A DNA stretch of 64,000 nt from CAWBUW01 sp963792075 (GTDB lineage: Bacteria; Chloroflexota; Anaerolineae; Anaerolineales; UBA4823). Position numbers and translations under genes: made by a program. The notes beneath the pieces are model-generated. The model was not told the origin of the DNA. It ran no database searches and worked only from the letters and a program-made list of their open reading frames with translations. The DNA is taken from contig CAWBUW010000007.1 in the NCBI GenBank assembly GCA_963792075.1, forward strand, positions 496,001-560,000, given 5' to 3'. Shown here in pieces: positions 18,768 through 26,467 of the stretch (position 1 is its first letter; each line of letters starts with the position of its first letter).

Positions 18768-19826
18768 ATGATCAAATCAAAGCATACTATTTATACGCTT
18801 ATCGTAATTCTGATACTTTCAGCATTTATCGTCGCAGCCCAGGAGGCATTAAGTATCTACTATATTGGATTGATTTCCCTATTAGGGATCAACGCAATTC
18901 TCGTAATCAGCTTAAATATTACGAATGGTTACACCGGGATGTTTTCACTGGCCCTTGGAGGTTTGATGGGCATTGCAGCTTATATTTCGGGACTGCTTAC
19001 ACTCAGCCCGGAGTACAAGGCGAGCAACCTGCCGTCTCTTCCTGCCTGGCTAATTTCATCCCATTGGCCGTTATTACCGGCCGCGCTTGTAGGAGCGCTG
19101 ATAGCAGCTTTGTTGGGTACTCTTTTTACATGGCCTTCCTTGAGGTTGCGGGGACATTATTTCGCTCTGTCTTCACTTGCATTTGCAGAGATTGTTCGCC
19201 TCCTGGCATCGAATATGCAAGAGATAACTCGTGGCGCAAAAAGCCTCACCGGCATTGCATCTTTGACCAATCTCTGGTGGATTTACGGTTGGCTTGTGAT
19301 CGAAATATTGATCGTACGGCAGCTATTTCGAACGCGTTTTGGCCAGGCGATGGTGGCGATCCGCGAAGATGAAGGGCTGGCCCAGCTTTCAGGTATCAAC
19401 CTGACTACCCATAAAATGTATGCATTTATCATCAGCGCATTCTTTGCTGGTATTGGTGGCGCACTATGGGTCCATTATACAAATATCGTAAGCCCAGGAT
19501 CATTTCGGTTAGCGATGATATTCACCTTGTTTATTATGTTCACAATTGGCGGGCAGGGGAGCGTATCAGGGGCGATCATCGGAGCAACTATCATAACGTT
19601 TCTTCCTCAAATACTACGCCCGTTAGAGGAAGGCGGAGTATTTTTCGGCCATAAATTGCCGCAACTTTATGGGCTGACACAAATAATCATGGCTCTCTTG
19701 CTGGTGCTTATACTTATCAAGAGGCCCAATGGTATTATGGGTAGAAAAGAAATATCCTTCGATTGGATTAATAAGATGTGGGATCGAATTTACTGCCTTA
19801 TAGTTGACAAAACCAGGGGCGTGTAG
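18768..19826 (+). CDS. livM: Branched-chain amino-acid-type ABC permease LivM
   Basis: The protein has about 350 residues and eight to ten membrane segments. It contains LNITNGYTGMFSLALGG and the cytoplasmic coupling loop AIREDEGLAQLSGINL, both typical of LivM. A TTG at 18762 overlaps the livH stop and is an alternative start; ATG 18768 is preferred. It is the last gene of the importer operon, and a tRNA gene follows after 24 bases. Confidence 0.9.
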   Translation: MIKSKHTIYTLIVILILSAFIVAAQEALSIYYIGLISLLGINAILVISLNITNGYTGMFSLALGGLMGIAAYISGLLTLSPEYKASNLPSLPAWLISSHWPLLPAALVGALIAALLGTLFTWPSLRLRGHYFALSSLAFAEIVRLLASNMQEITRGAKSLTGIASLTNLWWIYGWLVIEILIVRQLFRTRFGQAMVAIREDEGLAQLSGINLTTHKMYAFIISAFFAGIGGALWVHYTNIVSPGSFRLAMIFTLFIMFTIGGQGSVSGAIIGATIITFLPQILRPLEEGGVFFGHKLPQLYGLTQIIMALLLVLILIKRPNGIMGRKEISFDWINKMWDRIYCLIVDKTRGV

Positions 19827-19850
19827 TAAACTTTCGCACGCTTCACCGAT

Positions 19851-19922
19851 GGCGAGGTAGCTCAATGGCGGAGCAGGGGACTCATAAGCCCTTGGTTGGC
19901 GGTTCAAGTCCGCCTCTCGCCA
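19851..19922 (+). tRNA. tRNA with CAT anticodon (elongator Met, or Ile2 after lysidine modification)
   Basis: The acceptor arms GGCGAGG (19851-19857) and TCTCGCC (19915-19921) pair with one G-T. The D stem is GCTC/GAGC, the anticodon loop CTCATAA (19881-19887), and the T arm GGCGG-TTCAAGT-CCGCC is perfect. The anticodon stem GGGGA/GCCCT has an A-G mismatch next to the loop and a G-T at its base. The 1-72 base pair and the absence of three G:C pairs at 29-31/39-41 argue against an initiator tRNA. The isotype (Met or Ile2) is not settled by eye. The next bases are CC, without a full encoded CCA. Confidence 0.88.
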
Positions 19923-19934
19923 CCTAGAATATAT

Positions 19935-20018
19935 AGGGGTCTTCCCCCTGATCGTCCAGTCGTATAAACTGGCATGAGAACTCTCGCTTGGCACACTTTT
20001 TTGCTGAGTGAGAGTTCT
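19935..20018. terminator. Hairpins after the tRNA and before the convergent regulator gene
   Basis: A short hairpin at 19935-19949 (AGGGG/CCCCT arms) follows the tRNA. A larger one pairs AGAACTCTCGCT (19977-19988) with 20007-20018 (one G-T) around a T-rich loop. The second lies between convergent transcripts and can end both. No gene is seen in 19923-20044. Confidence 0.55.
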
Positions 20019-20044
20019 GCATAACGGGCGGTATACCGTAAATA

Positions 20045-21595
20045 TTATGAGATTTCGTGTAGATAAAGAACCACTGCTTCGGTCGAATCTCTCTCCCCCT
20101 TGATCGGGACGAAGCGCGCCTCGCATATGCCGAGCTCTCCCCGCGGAGTCATATGCTTGAGGCGTGGGTATAGTCTTGGCTGCCCGTTTTCGATCACTTC
20201 CCTGGCGACCCGCCAGCAGATCTCCATGCGTGGGAAAACCTCGTCCGGGTGACCTTCCAGCACTGTGTCCCGATCCAATCCGGTCATCCGGACCATCGCA
20301 TCGTTCCATAGCTTGACCTTGTCCTGCCGGTCAATTACGATCATACCCACCGGCAGGTTTTCCACCACGGTCTGGTAATAATCTCGCAGGATGTGCTCCG
20401 AGCGGGCGCGGCGGTCGGCTTCCTCCATTACCAGGACGCGGCGGATGATGACCGCCGCCTGGCTGCCCAGGGTGGAAAGGAAGTGCTCATCATCATCGCA
20501 GAAAGCGCCCCCATCCTTCCGGCTAATTTGAAAAGCGCCAAATGTTTCGCCTGCGGTCCTCAGGGGCAGGCAGATGTTCGAGATGGTCTGCTCCGTCAGG
20601 AAGTCTGCTCGCTGCGAGAACAATGGATCTTCACTCAGGTGCGGGCTGATGTGAGCCTGGCTGTTTGCTACCACCCAACCGGTGACCCCTTCTCCCACTT
20701 TCAAACTGAAGGTACTCATCGCTTTGGGGAACCCTATTTGGGCGCGCACATATAAACGCTCTCCCTCCGGATCGAGGAGGAAGACTGCGCCGGCGTTGGC
20801 ATCCATGACTGCCAAAGTCTCCTCCAGGAAAGTTTGCAGAGCCGGGTCGAGCTGGGTGCGGGTCTCCATCGCCCGGCTGATACGGTTGAGCAAGCTCAAT
20901 TCCTGTACCAGGGTCTGCTGTTGGGCCAGGAGCTGCGAATTCACCACCAGGCTCGCAAGGTATACGGCGATGGTAGTGGCAATGTTGATTTCGCTCGGGA
21001 AGAATTGGGAGCGATGGGTGGAGAGGATGTGGACCACTCCTAGGACCTGATCCAGGTAGATCAGCGGCACGCAGATGCCCTGCCTCACCTCCAACCGCAG
21101 AGGAATTTCGCTTTTAGCGCCGTTGTAAACTGCTGATTTGCGCTGTTGGACAACCTTTTCGGAAATACCGCCCGGCTTGATGTATTGGGCTTCGGCTGTT
21201 ACCCAGTATGGAATGCCGTAAGAGGAGCGCAGCAAAAGCTGGTTTCCACTATCTTGCAGGTAGACGGCGCCCGCCTCCACTTGAAGCAGTAGCACCAGGT
21301 TGCGCAGGGCATCGTCGAGTTGTTCCTGGAAAGAAGTGTGGTTGTCGTCTAATTGCGCCAGGAACTGGGAAAGCTGGAAGGAACGTTGGCCTTGGGTCAG
21401 GTTGGCTCGCTCTTCACAATCGCTGCGGTTGGCCTTCAGGAGCTGCTCCAGCATTTCTACGGTGTAGCGCCGGTGGCCTCCCTGGGTCCTTTCTGGGCTA
21501 ATCAAGTTTTTGTCTTCTGCATCCAACAAAGTCATCCGGCTGACGCCCAGGTAATTTTCAGCTTCCCTCATGGAAAACAAGTGTTTTTTTACCAT
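20045..21595 (-). CDS. MerR-type HTH regulator with two GAF domains and a PAS domain
   Basis: The 516-residue protein starts with a helix-turn-helix of the MerR/excisionase type (SMREAENYLGVSRMTLLDAE, then a wing with TQGGHRRYTVEML). Two GAF sensor domains follow at about 85-225 and 235-390, then a PAS domain at about 400-516 (ILRDYYQTVVENLPVGMIVIDRQ). No histidine kinase or GGDEF part is present, so it should be a one-component transcription factor sensing a small molecule or redox state. It is divergent to the mycofactocin precursor gene with 173 bases between start codons, so it is the best candidate regulator of that locus. Known actinobacterial mycofactocin regulators are TetR-type, which makes this one different. 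A GGAGAG site precedes its ATG. Confidence 0.82.
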   Translation of the reverse strand: MVKKHLFSMREAENYLGVSRMTLLDAEDKNLISPERTQGGHRRYTVEMLEQLLKANRSDCEERANLTQGQRSFQLSQFLAQLDDNHTSFQEQLDDALRNLVLLLQVEAGAVYLQDSGNQLLLRSSYGIPYWVTAEAQYIKPGGISEKVVQQRKSAVYNGAKSEIPLRLEVRQGICVPLIYLDQVLGVVHILSTHRSQFFPSEINIATTIAVYLASLVVNSQLLAQQQTLVQELSLLNRISRAMETRTQLDPALQTFLEETLAVMDANAGAVFLLDPEGERLYVRAQIGFPKAMSTFSLKVGEGVTGWVVANSQAHISPHLSEDPLFSQRADFLTEQTISNICLPLRTAGETFGAFQISRKDGGAFCDDDEHFLSTLGSQAAVIIRRVLVMEEADRRARSEHILRDYYQTVVENLPVGMIVIDRQDKVKLWNDAMVRMTGLDRDTVLEGHPDEVFPRMEICWRVAREVIENGQPRLYPRLKHMTPRGELGICEARFVPIKGERDSTEAVVLYLHEIS

Positions 21596-21627
21596 TTCGG
21601 CTCTCCTGGTGGACTGTAATTGGCGGC

Positions 21628-21671
21628 ATTATACTATGAAAATTGTTAGTTCAAAATAATACTATCTAAAT
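21628..21671. promoter_or_regulatory. Divergent promoter region between the regulator and mftA
   Basis: On the minus strand, TATAAT (complement of 21628-21633) lies 33 bases upstream of the regulator start. On the plus strand, TTGTTA (21643-21648) and CTAAAT (21666-21671) are 17 bases apart and face mftA. The two predicted promoters overlap, so binding by the regulator could control both. The whole gap 21596-21768 is AT-rich. Assignments are by eye. Confidence 0.4.
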
Positions 21672-21768
21672 TCGTATAAAATCGTAATAAATCAATTTGC
21701 GGGCTACTCCTTTATTCTATAAACTGATGACATCGGTAATTCATTCTAAGCCACAAAAGGAGATGAAT

Positions 21769-21933
21769 ATGAAACAAATTGAATTGATGTTCGAATCAGG
21801 AAGCGAAACCCCGCTTGAGCTGGCCGAATGCCCGCTCTGTGTCGATGAAGCTTGCCAACAGGCTTCCCCGGCCGTCCTGGAAGAGATCTTGATCGAGGAA
21901 GTCTCGATCGACGGGATGTGCGGCGTTTATTAA
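21769..21933 (+). CDS. mftA: Mycofactocin precursor peptide MftA
   Basis: This 54-residue peptide ends in EEVSIDGMCGVY. The terminal IDGMCGVY is the invariant core of mycofactocin precursors, whose last Val-Tyr pair becomes the redox cofactor after MftC-driven decarboxylation and cyclisation. An AAAAGGAG site lies 6 bases before ATG 21769; an ATG at 21763 is too close to it. The leader is longer than in actinobacterial MftA and contains an extra CPLCVDEAC cluster (Cys 21, 24, 29). The stop TAA shares its last base with the ATG of the next gene, so precursor and dehydrogenase are translationally coupled. Confidence 0.95.
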   Translation: MKQIELMFESGSETPLELAECPLCVDEACQQASPAVLEEILIEEVSIDGMCGVY

Positions 21934-22736
21934 TGGGAAAGCTTTCCGGGAAGGTGGCGTTGATCACTGGCGCAGCGCGCGGGCAGGGTATGGCTCACTG
22001 CCTGACACTGGCGCGCGAGGGTGCTTCCATAGCCGCTCTGGATATCTGTCATAACCTGGATTACCCCCGCTATACCCTAGCAACCCAAGACCAGCTAAAT
22101 CATGTCGTCACACAGGTCAGGCAACTTGGTGGTCAGGCCATCGGTCTGGTCGCCGATGTGCGCTGTGAGTTGGACGTTAAAACAGCCGTCGAGCATACGA
22201 TGTCTACGTTTGGCCGGATCGATATCTTGATCAACAATGCAGCAGTTGCCGGCTTTCTGCCTTTCTGGGAAATCAGCGAAGAGCAGTGGAACACAGTCGT
22301 AGATACTAACTTGAAAGGGTGTTGGTTTGTCGCGAAACATACCACCCCGATCATGATCGCCCAAAACAGCGGGATAATCATCAACATTTGTTCGATCGCC
22401 GGAGCCAAGGGTTGGGCCAACATGGCTCACTATGCTGCCGCAAAACATGGACTGATCGGCCTGACTCGAACGATGGCGGTTGAGCTGGCACCGTATCATG
22501 TGCGGGTCAACGCCATCTTACCCGGAGTAGTTGCTTCTCCCATGCTTGATGGCCTGGCAGAAGAGCTGGGCCTCACACCCAAAGACATCCACGAAACATT
22601 CTTGACAAACCAACTCTTCCAGCAAGTCATCAATCCGGAAGACATTGCTGGAGCTGTGCTATGGTTGGTCAGTGACCAGGCAAGTTTTGTCACTGGGGCT
22701 CTAATCCCGGTAGACGGAGGGTGGCTGGCTAAGTGA
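21933..22736 (+). CDS. Mycofactocin-coupled SDR family oxidoreductase 1
   Basis: The 267-residue short-chain dehydrogenase has the NAD motif TGAARGQG and an acidic residue at the end of beta-2 (ALDICHN, which favours NAD). It carries the long insert after beta-2 (LDYPRYTLATQDQL) that marks the mycofactocin-dependent SDR subfamily. In that subfamily, bound NAD is not exchanged and electrons leave to mycofactocin. The catalytic Ser (ICSIAG) and YAAAK are intact. The start ATG overlaps the mftA stop. It is the most divergent of the five paralogues. Likely substrates are primary or secondary alcohols; which one is unknown. Confidence 0.92.
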   Translation: MGKLSGKVALITGAARGQGMAHCLTLAREGASIAALDICHNLDYPRYTLATQDQLNHVVTQVRQLGGQAIGLVADVRCELDVKTAVEHTMSTFGRIDILINNAAVAGFLPFWEISEEQWNTVVDTNLKGCWFVAKHTTPIMIAQNSGIIINICSIAGAKGWANMAHYAAAKHGLIGLTRTMAVELAPYHVRVNAILPGVVASPMLDGLAEELGLTPKDIHETFLTNQLFQQVINPEDIAGAVLWLVSDQASFVTGALIPVDGGWLAK

Positions 22737-22840
22737 CCATTGCCGTCTGCAGAAAGGAGATGCAAGAAAGAAGCGGACCATACGAACGTCCAATAACCAT
22801 AATCGTTCTACTCGTAAAAGAATAGAAAGGAAGGATACTC

Positions 22841-23650
22841 ATGGGCAAGTTTGATGGAAAAGTTACCTTCATTACCGGCGGCGGCCGCGGGCAGGGCCGT
22901 GCGCACGCAACCACTTTTGCTCAAGAAGGGTCAGATATAGCAGTCCTCGACATCTGCCGAAACCTGGCCTACCCGCACTATTCACTGGCATCCCAGGATG
23001 ATCTGAACGAGACCGTGCGGCAGGTGAAAGCCTTAGGGCGGAAGGGGTTGGCCCTGGTGGCAGATGTGCGCAATGCTTCGGAAGTCGAAGCAGCGGTTAA
23101 GAAAACCATCGAGACCTTTGGTCACATCGATATCCTGATCTGCAATGCGGGGATTGCTGAAATGGCCAACTCTTGGGATCTCACTGAGGAACAGTGGGAC
23201 GCGATGATTGATATCAATCTGAAGGGCTACTGGATGGCGGCCAAATACGTCGTACCGTATATGATCGCACAAAAGAAGGGCGGCCGCATCATCATGACCT
23301 CCTCTACTGCCGGCCTTAAAGGTCTGGCTGGTATTGCCCATTACAGCGCTTCCAAGTTCGGTGTGGTTGGACTGGCCAAATCCCTGGCTCTGGAGGTCGC
23401 CCAGTTCAACATCACGGTCAACACAATCCATCCCACAGTGGTCGATACACCGATGATCTCCGGGATGGCGGAAGTGTTGGGTGTGACCAAAGAAGCGTTT
23501 GCCCAGCAGGTGGGTGTCAGCAATGCCCTCCCGATAGCGATGGTTGAAGCCCAGGATATCGCTAATGCAGCCAGTTTCTTGGCCTCCGAAGATGCTCGCT
23601 ACCTGACCGGGCAGGAGCTCAAAGTAGACGCTGGTTATATCATCAAATAG
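22841..23650 (+). CDS. Mycofactocin-coupled SDR family oxidoreductase 2
   Basis: The 269-residue enzyme has TGGGRGQGRAHA, ALDICRN-like beta-2 end (VLDICRNLAYP), the mycofactocin-type insert (HYSLASQDDLNETV), and catalytic Ser plus YSASK. An AAAGGAAGG site precedes the ATG. The 104-base gap from SDR 1 has no gene and no strong hairpin. It is close in sequence to SDR 3 and 5 but clearly separate, with differences across the substrate-proximal C-terminal third (EVLGVTKEAFAQQVG). Confidence 0.92.
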   Translation: MGKFDGKVTFITGGGRGQGRAHATTFAQEGSDIAVLDICRNLAYPHYSLASQDDLNETVRQVKALGRKGLALVADVRNASEVEAAVKKTIETFGHIDILICNAGIAEMANSWDLTEEQWDAMIDINLKGYWMAAKYVVPYMIAQKKGGRIIMTSSTAGLKGLAGIAHYSASKFGVVGLAKSLALEVAQFNITVNTIHPTVVDTPMISGMAEVLGVTKEAFAQQVGVSNALPIAMVEAQDIANAASFLASEDARYLTGQELKVDAGYIIK

Positions 23651-23652
23651 AA

Positions 23653-23722
23653 AGGCGACAGATTTTCATCTGTCGCCTCCATTTAGAGACCACGGATTTG
23701 CCCGTAAAGCGTTACCGTGGTC
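23653..23722 (+). promoter_or_regulatory. Two-hairpin leader before SDR 3 (copy 1 of a repeated leader)
   Basis: The first hairpin pairs AGGCGACAGAT (23653-23663) with 23668-23678 around TTTC. The second pairs GACCACGG (23688-23695) with CCGTGGTC (23715-23722), just before the AAAGGAG ribosome site. The same order and similar loops recur before SDR 4, with stem bases changed on both sides. That suggests a conserved attenuator or RNA-stability element. Confidence 0.6.
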
Positions 23723-23740
23723 ACAAAGGAGAATTATATC

Positions 23741-24547
23741 ATGGGTAAACTTGAAGGAAAAGTTGCTTTCATTACCGGCGCTGGCCGCGGCCAGGGCCGG
23801 GCGCACGCCGTCACCATGGCGCGCGAAGGCGCAGATGTGGCTGCACTCGATATTTGCCGTAACCTCACCTATCCGCGCTACACGCTGGCCTCAAAAGCGG
23901 ATCTACACGAGACCGTCAAACAGGTAGAAGCCTTTGGGCGGAAGGGTCTGGAACTGGTGGCTGACGTAAGCCACGCTGCTGAAGTGGAAGCGGCCGTCAA
24001 GAAAACCATCGAGAAGTTCGGCCACATCGATGTGCTGATGTTGAACGCTGGCATCTGTGACTTCTGCCCCACCTGGGAAATGCCCGAGGAGTGGTGGGAT
24101 GCTGTACTCGACATCAACCTGAAAGGCTATTGGCTGGTTACCAAGTACGTGGTGCCTCACATGATCGCACGCAATAAGGGCGGTCGCATCATCATGACCT
24201 CCTCAACCGCCGGGCTGAAGGGCATGTCTGGCCTGTCACACTACAGCGCCTCGAAACACGGCGTGGTCGGGTTAGCCAAGTCGTTGGCTTTGGAGGTTGC
24301 CCAGTATAACATCACGGTCAATACCATCCACCCCACCGGGGTCGATACACCGATGGTCGAAGGGCTGGCAGAGATCGCCGGGATAACCAAAGAGCAGATG
24401 GTAGCCGCATCTGCCACGAATGCCCTACCGGTTGCGATGGTCGAAGCGCAAGATATCGCCAATGCGGCCTTGTTCCTGGCCTCTGACGACGCCCGCTACC
24501 TGACCGGGCAGGAGCTCAAGGTAGACGCCGGTTTCATGATCAAATAA
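23741..24547 (+). CDS. Mycofactocin-coupled SDR family oxidoreductase 3
   Basis: The 268-residue SDR has TGAGRGQGRAHAVTMA, ALDICRNLTYPRY with the subfamily insert, and YSASK. It is nearly identical to SDR 5 (25475): nine residue differences by inspection, all conservative or small, such as V/I and T/A. DNA identity is also very high, which points to recent duplication or gene conversion. It is preceded by an AAAGGAG site and the two-hairpin leader. The shared feature LMLNAGICDFCPTWEMPEEWWD has two Cys near the active-site region. It should pass electrons from an alcohol to mycofactocin. Confidence 0.92.
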   Translation: MGKLEGKVAFITGAGRGQGRAHAVTMAREGADVAALDICRNLTYPRYTLASKADLHETVKQVEAFGRKGLELVADVSHAAEVEAAVKKTIEKFGHIDVLMLNAGICDFCPTWEMPEEWWDAVLDINLKGYWLVTKYVVPHMIARNKGGRIIMTSSTAGLKGMSGLSHYSASKHGVVGLAKSLALEVAQYNITVNTIHPTGVDTPMVEGLAEIAGITKEQMVAASATNALPVAMVEAQDIANAALFLASDDARYLTGQELKVDAGFMIK

Positions 24548-24549
24548 AA

Positions 24550-24618
24550 AGGTGACAGATGAAGATCTGTCACCTCCATTTTTGGACCACGAATTTGCCT
24601 GTAAGGCGCTAGCGTGGT
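24550..24618 (+). promoter_or_regulatory. Two-hairpin leader before SDR 4 (copy 2 of the repeated leader)
   Basis: The first hairpin pairs AGGTGACAGAT (24550-24560) with 24565-24575 around GAAG and is followed by a T-run, so it may terminate or attenuate. The second pairs ACCACG (24586-24591) with CGTGGT (24613-24618). It is homologous to 23653-23722, with matching order, spacing and TTTGCC-type loop. Confidence 0.6.
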
Positions 24619-24639
24619 TACACAAAGGAGAGATGTATC

Positions 24640-25452
24640 ATGGGTAAGCTTGATGGAAAAGTTGCTTTCATAACCGGGGCTGGACGCGGGCAGGGACGCT
24701 CGCATGCCGTCACACTGGCGCGAGAAGGCGCGGATGTGGCCCTGGTAGACATCGCCGGGCGTAAGCTTGGTTATCCCCCCTATCCGGTTTCGACCGCCGA
24801 AGACCTGAAAGAGACCGTGAGGCAGGTGGAAGCGCTGGGGCGGAAAGCGCTGTTCTTGGATGCCGATGTGCGCTCTGACAAGGAAGTCAAGGAAGCCGTA
24901 GATGCAACGGTCAAACAGTTTGGCCACATTGATGTGGTCGTCGCCAATGCCGGCATCTGTGACAAGATCACGAACTTCTGGGAGATCAGCCGCGAAAACT
25001 GGGACGGGTTGCTGGCTGTCAACCTGACGGGCGTCTTCCTGACCTGCAAGTACACTGCACCCCACATGATCCAGCGCGGCAAAGGCGGCTCGATCATCTT
25101 GATCTCCTCAATTGCGGGTATCAAAGGCCTGGCAGGCCTCGCCCACTACAACGCGGCGAAATTTGCCGTGCGCGGCCTGGCAAAGACGTTCGCCAACGAA
25201 CTGGGTGCGCACGGCATCCGCGTTAACTCGATCCACCCGGGCAGCATCGACACGCCCATGCTCGACGCCATAGCGGAAATGTCGGGCGCGCCCAAGGATT
25301 CGCTCCTGGCCGGATTTACATCCTCCCAGATCTTCGATACCTTGCTCGATCCGAAAGATATCTCGGCAGGCGTGCTTTGGCTTGCCTCCGACAACTCCCG
25401 CTACGTCACCGGCCTCGAGCTGGTCATCGACGGCGGCTGGATTGTCAAATAA
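24640..25452 (+). CDS. Mycofactocin-coupled SDR family oxidoreductase 4
   Basis: The 270-residue SDR has TGAGRGQGRSHAVTLA and a beta-2 end VDIAGRKLGYPPYPVSTAEDL that carries the mycofactocin-type insert. The catalytic block is SSIAGIKG followed by YNAAK. It differs from SDR 3 and 5 at many positions, including the C-terminal substrate lid (ELGAHGIRVNSIHPGSIDTP, SGAPKDSLLAG). It probably takes a different alcohol. The next paralogue starts 22 bases on, after an AGGAGG site. Confidence 0.92.
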   Translation: MGKLDGKVAFITGAGRGQGRSHAVTLAREGADVALVDIAGRKLGYPPYPVSTAEDLKETVRQVEALGRKALFLDADVRSDKEVKEAVDATVKQFGHIDVVVANAGICDKITNFWEISRENWDGLLAVNLTGVFLTCKYTAPHMIQRGKGGSIILISSIAGIKGLAGLAHYNAAKFAVRGLAKTFANELGAHGIRVNSIHPGSIDTPMLDAIAEMSGAPKDSLLAGFTSSQIFDTLLDPKDISAGVLWLASDNSRYVTGLELVIDGGWIVK

Positions 25453-25474
25453 TTCGAACACCCAGGAGGAAAAC

Positions 25475-26281
25475 ATGGGTAAGCTTGAAGGAAAAGTTGC
25501 TTTCATTACCGGCGCTGGCCGCGGCCAGGGCCGGGCGCACGCCGTCACCATGGCGCGCGAAGGCGCGGACATTGCCGCACTCGATATTTGCCGTAACCTC
25601 ACCTATCCGCGCTACGCGCTGGCCTCAAAAGCGGATCTACACGAGACTGTCAAGCAGGTGGAAGCCTTCGGGCGGAAGGGCCTGGAACTGGTGGCAGACG
25701 TAAGCCACGCTGCTGAAGTGGAAGCAGCCGTCAAGAAAGCCATCGAGAAGTTCGGCCACATCGACGTGCTGATGTTGAACGCCGGCATCTGCGACTTCTG
25801 CCCCACCTGGGAAATGCCCGAGGAGTGGTGGGATGCTGTACTCGACATCAACCTGAAAGGCTATTGGCTGGTTACCAAGTACGTGGTGCCTCACATGATC
25901 GCGCGCAATAAGGGCGGTCGCATCATCATGACCTCCTCGGTCGCCGGGCTGAAGGGCATGTCTGGCCTGTCGCACTACAGTGCCGCGAAACACGGCGTGG
26001 TCGGGTTAGCCAAGTCGTTGGCTTTGGAGGTTGCGCAGTATAACATCACGGTCAATACCATCCACCCCACCGGGGTCGATACGCCGATGGTCGAAGGGCT
26101 GGCAGAGATCGCCGGGGTAACCAAGGAGCAGATGATAGCTGCATCTGCCACGAACGTCCTACCAGTTGCGATGGTCGAAGCCCAGGATATCGCCAATGCG
26201 GCCTTGTTCCTGGCCTCTGACGACGCCCGCTACCTGACCGGGCAGGAGCTCAAGGTAGACGCCGGCCTCATGATCAAATAA
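25475..26281 (+). CDS. Mycofactocin-coupled SDR family oxidoreductase 5 (near-copy of SDR 3)
   Basis: The 268-residue SDR matches SDR 3 except at about nine residues (for example DIAALD against DVAALD, SSVAG against SSTAG, YSAAK against YSASK). All catalytic and cofactor motifs are intact. An AGGAGG site and ATG at 25475 give the same length and first residues (MGKLEGK) as the paralogue. Retaining two almost identical enzymes in one operon suggests dosage or recent recombination. Recombination between the copies would delete SDR 4. Confidence 0.92.
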   Translation: MGKLEGKVAFITGAGRGQGRAHAVTMAREGADIAALDICRNLTYPRYALASKADLHETVKQVEAFGRKGLELVADVSHAAEVEAAVKKAIEKFGHIDVLMLNAGICDFCPTWEMPEEWWDAVLDINLKGYWLVTKYVVPHMIARNKGGRIIMTSSVAGLKGMSGLSHYSAAKHGVVGLAKSLALEVAQYNITVNTIHPTGVDTPMVEGLAEIAGVTKEQMIAASATNVLPVAMVEAQDIANAALFLASDDARYLTGQELKVDAGLMIK

Positions 26282-26419
26282 GCAGGCTGGTATCTGTCGT
26301 TTTTGTACGGCAGGATTTGTGAAAGGCCGGGGCGCTGTAGGCATCTACATTACCGTTAAGTAAGCAGCATCATACCGCACCCCGGCTTGTGTTTACGACA
26401 CCCACCCCAGGATTCCAAA

Positions 26420-26442
26420 GTTCCAACTTCGCAAGTTGGAAC
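26420..26442 (+). promoter_or_regulatory. Hairpin between the SDR block and the chelatase-like genes
   Basis: GTTCCAACTT (26420-26429) and AAGTTGGAAC (26433-26442) form a 10-bp perfect stem with a CGC loop, 26 bases before the next start codon. No T-run follows. It may be a processing or attenuation site inside the operon. The remaining gap 26282-26419 shows no gene. Confidence 0.45.
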
Positions 26443-26467
26443 CCGAACGAGTGAAAAAGAGCCAAAC

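Noticed and set aside
19851..19922. tRNA as an integration site for a genomic island
   Set aside because: No integrase and no second copy of the tRNA 3' end were found in the window.
23653..24618. CRISPR array or other short spaced repeats
   Set aside because: There are only two leader copies with full genes between them, and no spacers of constant length.
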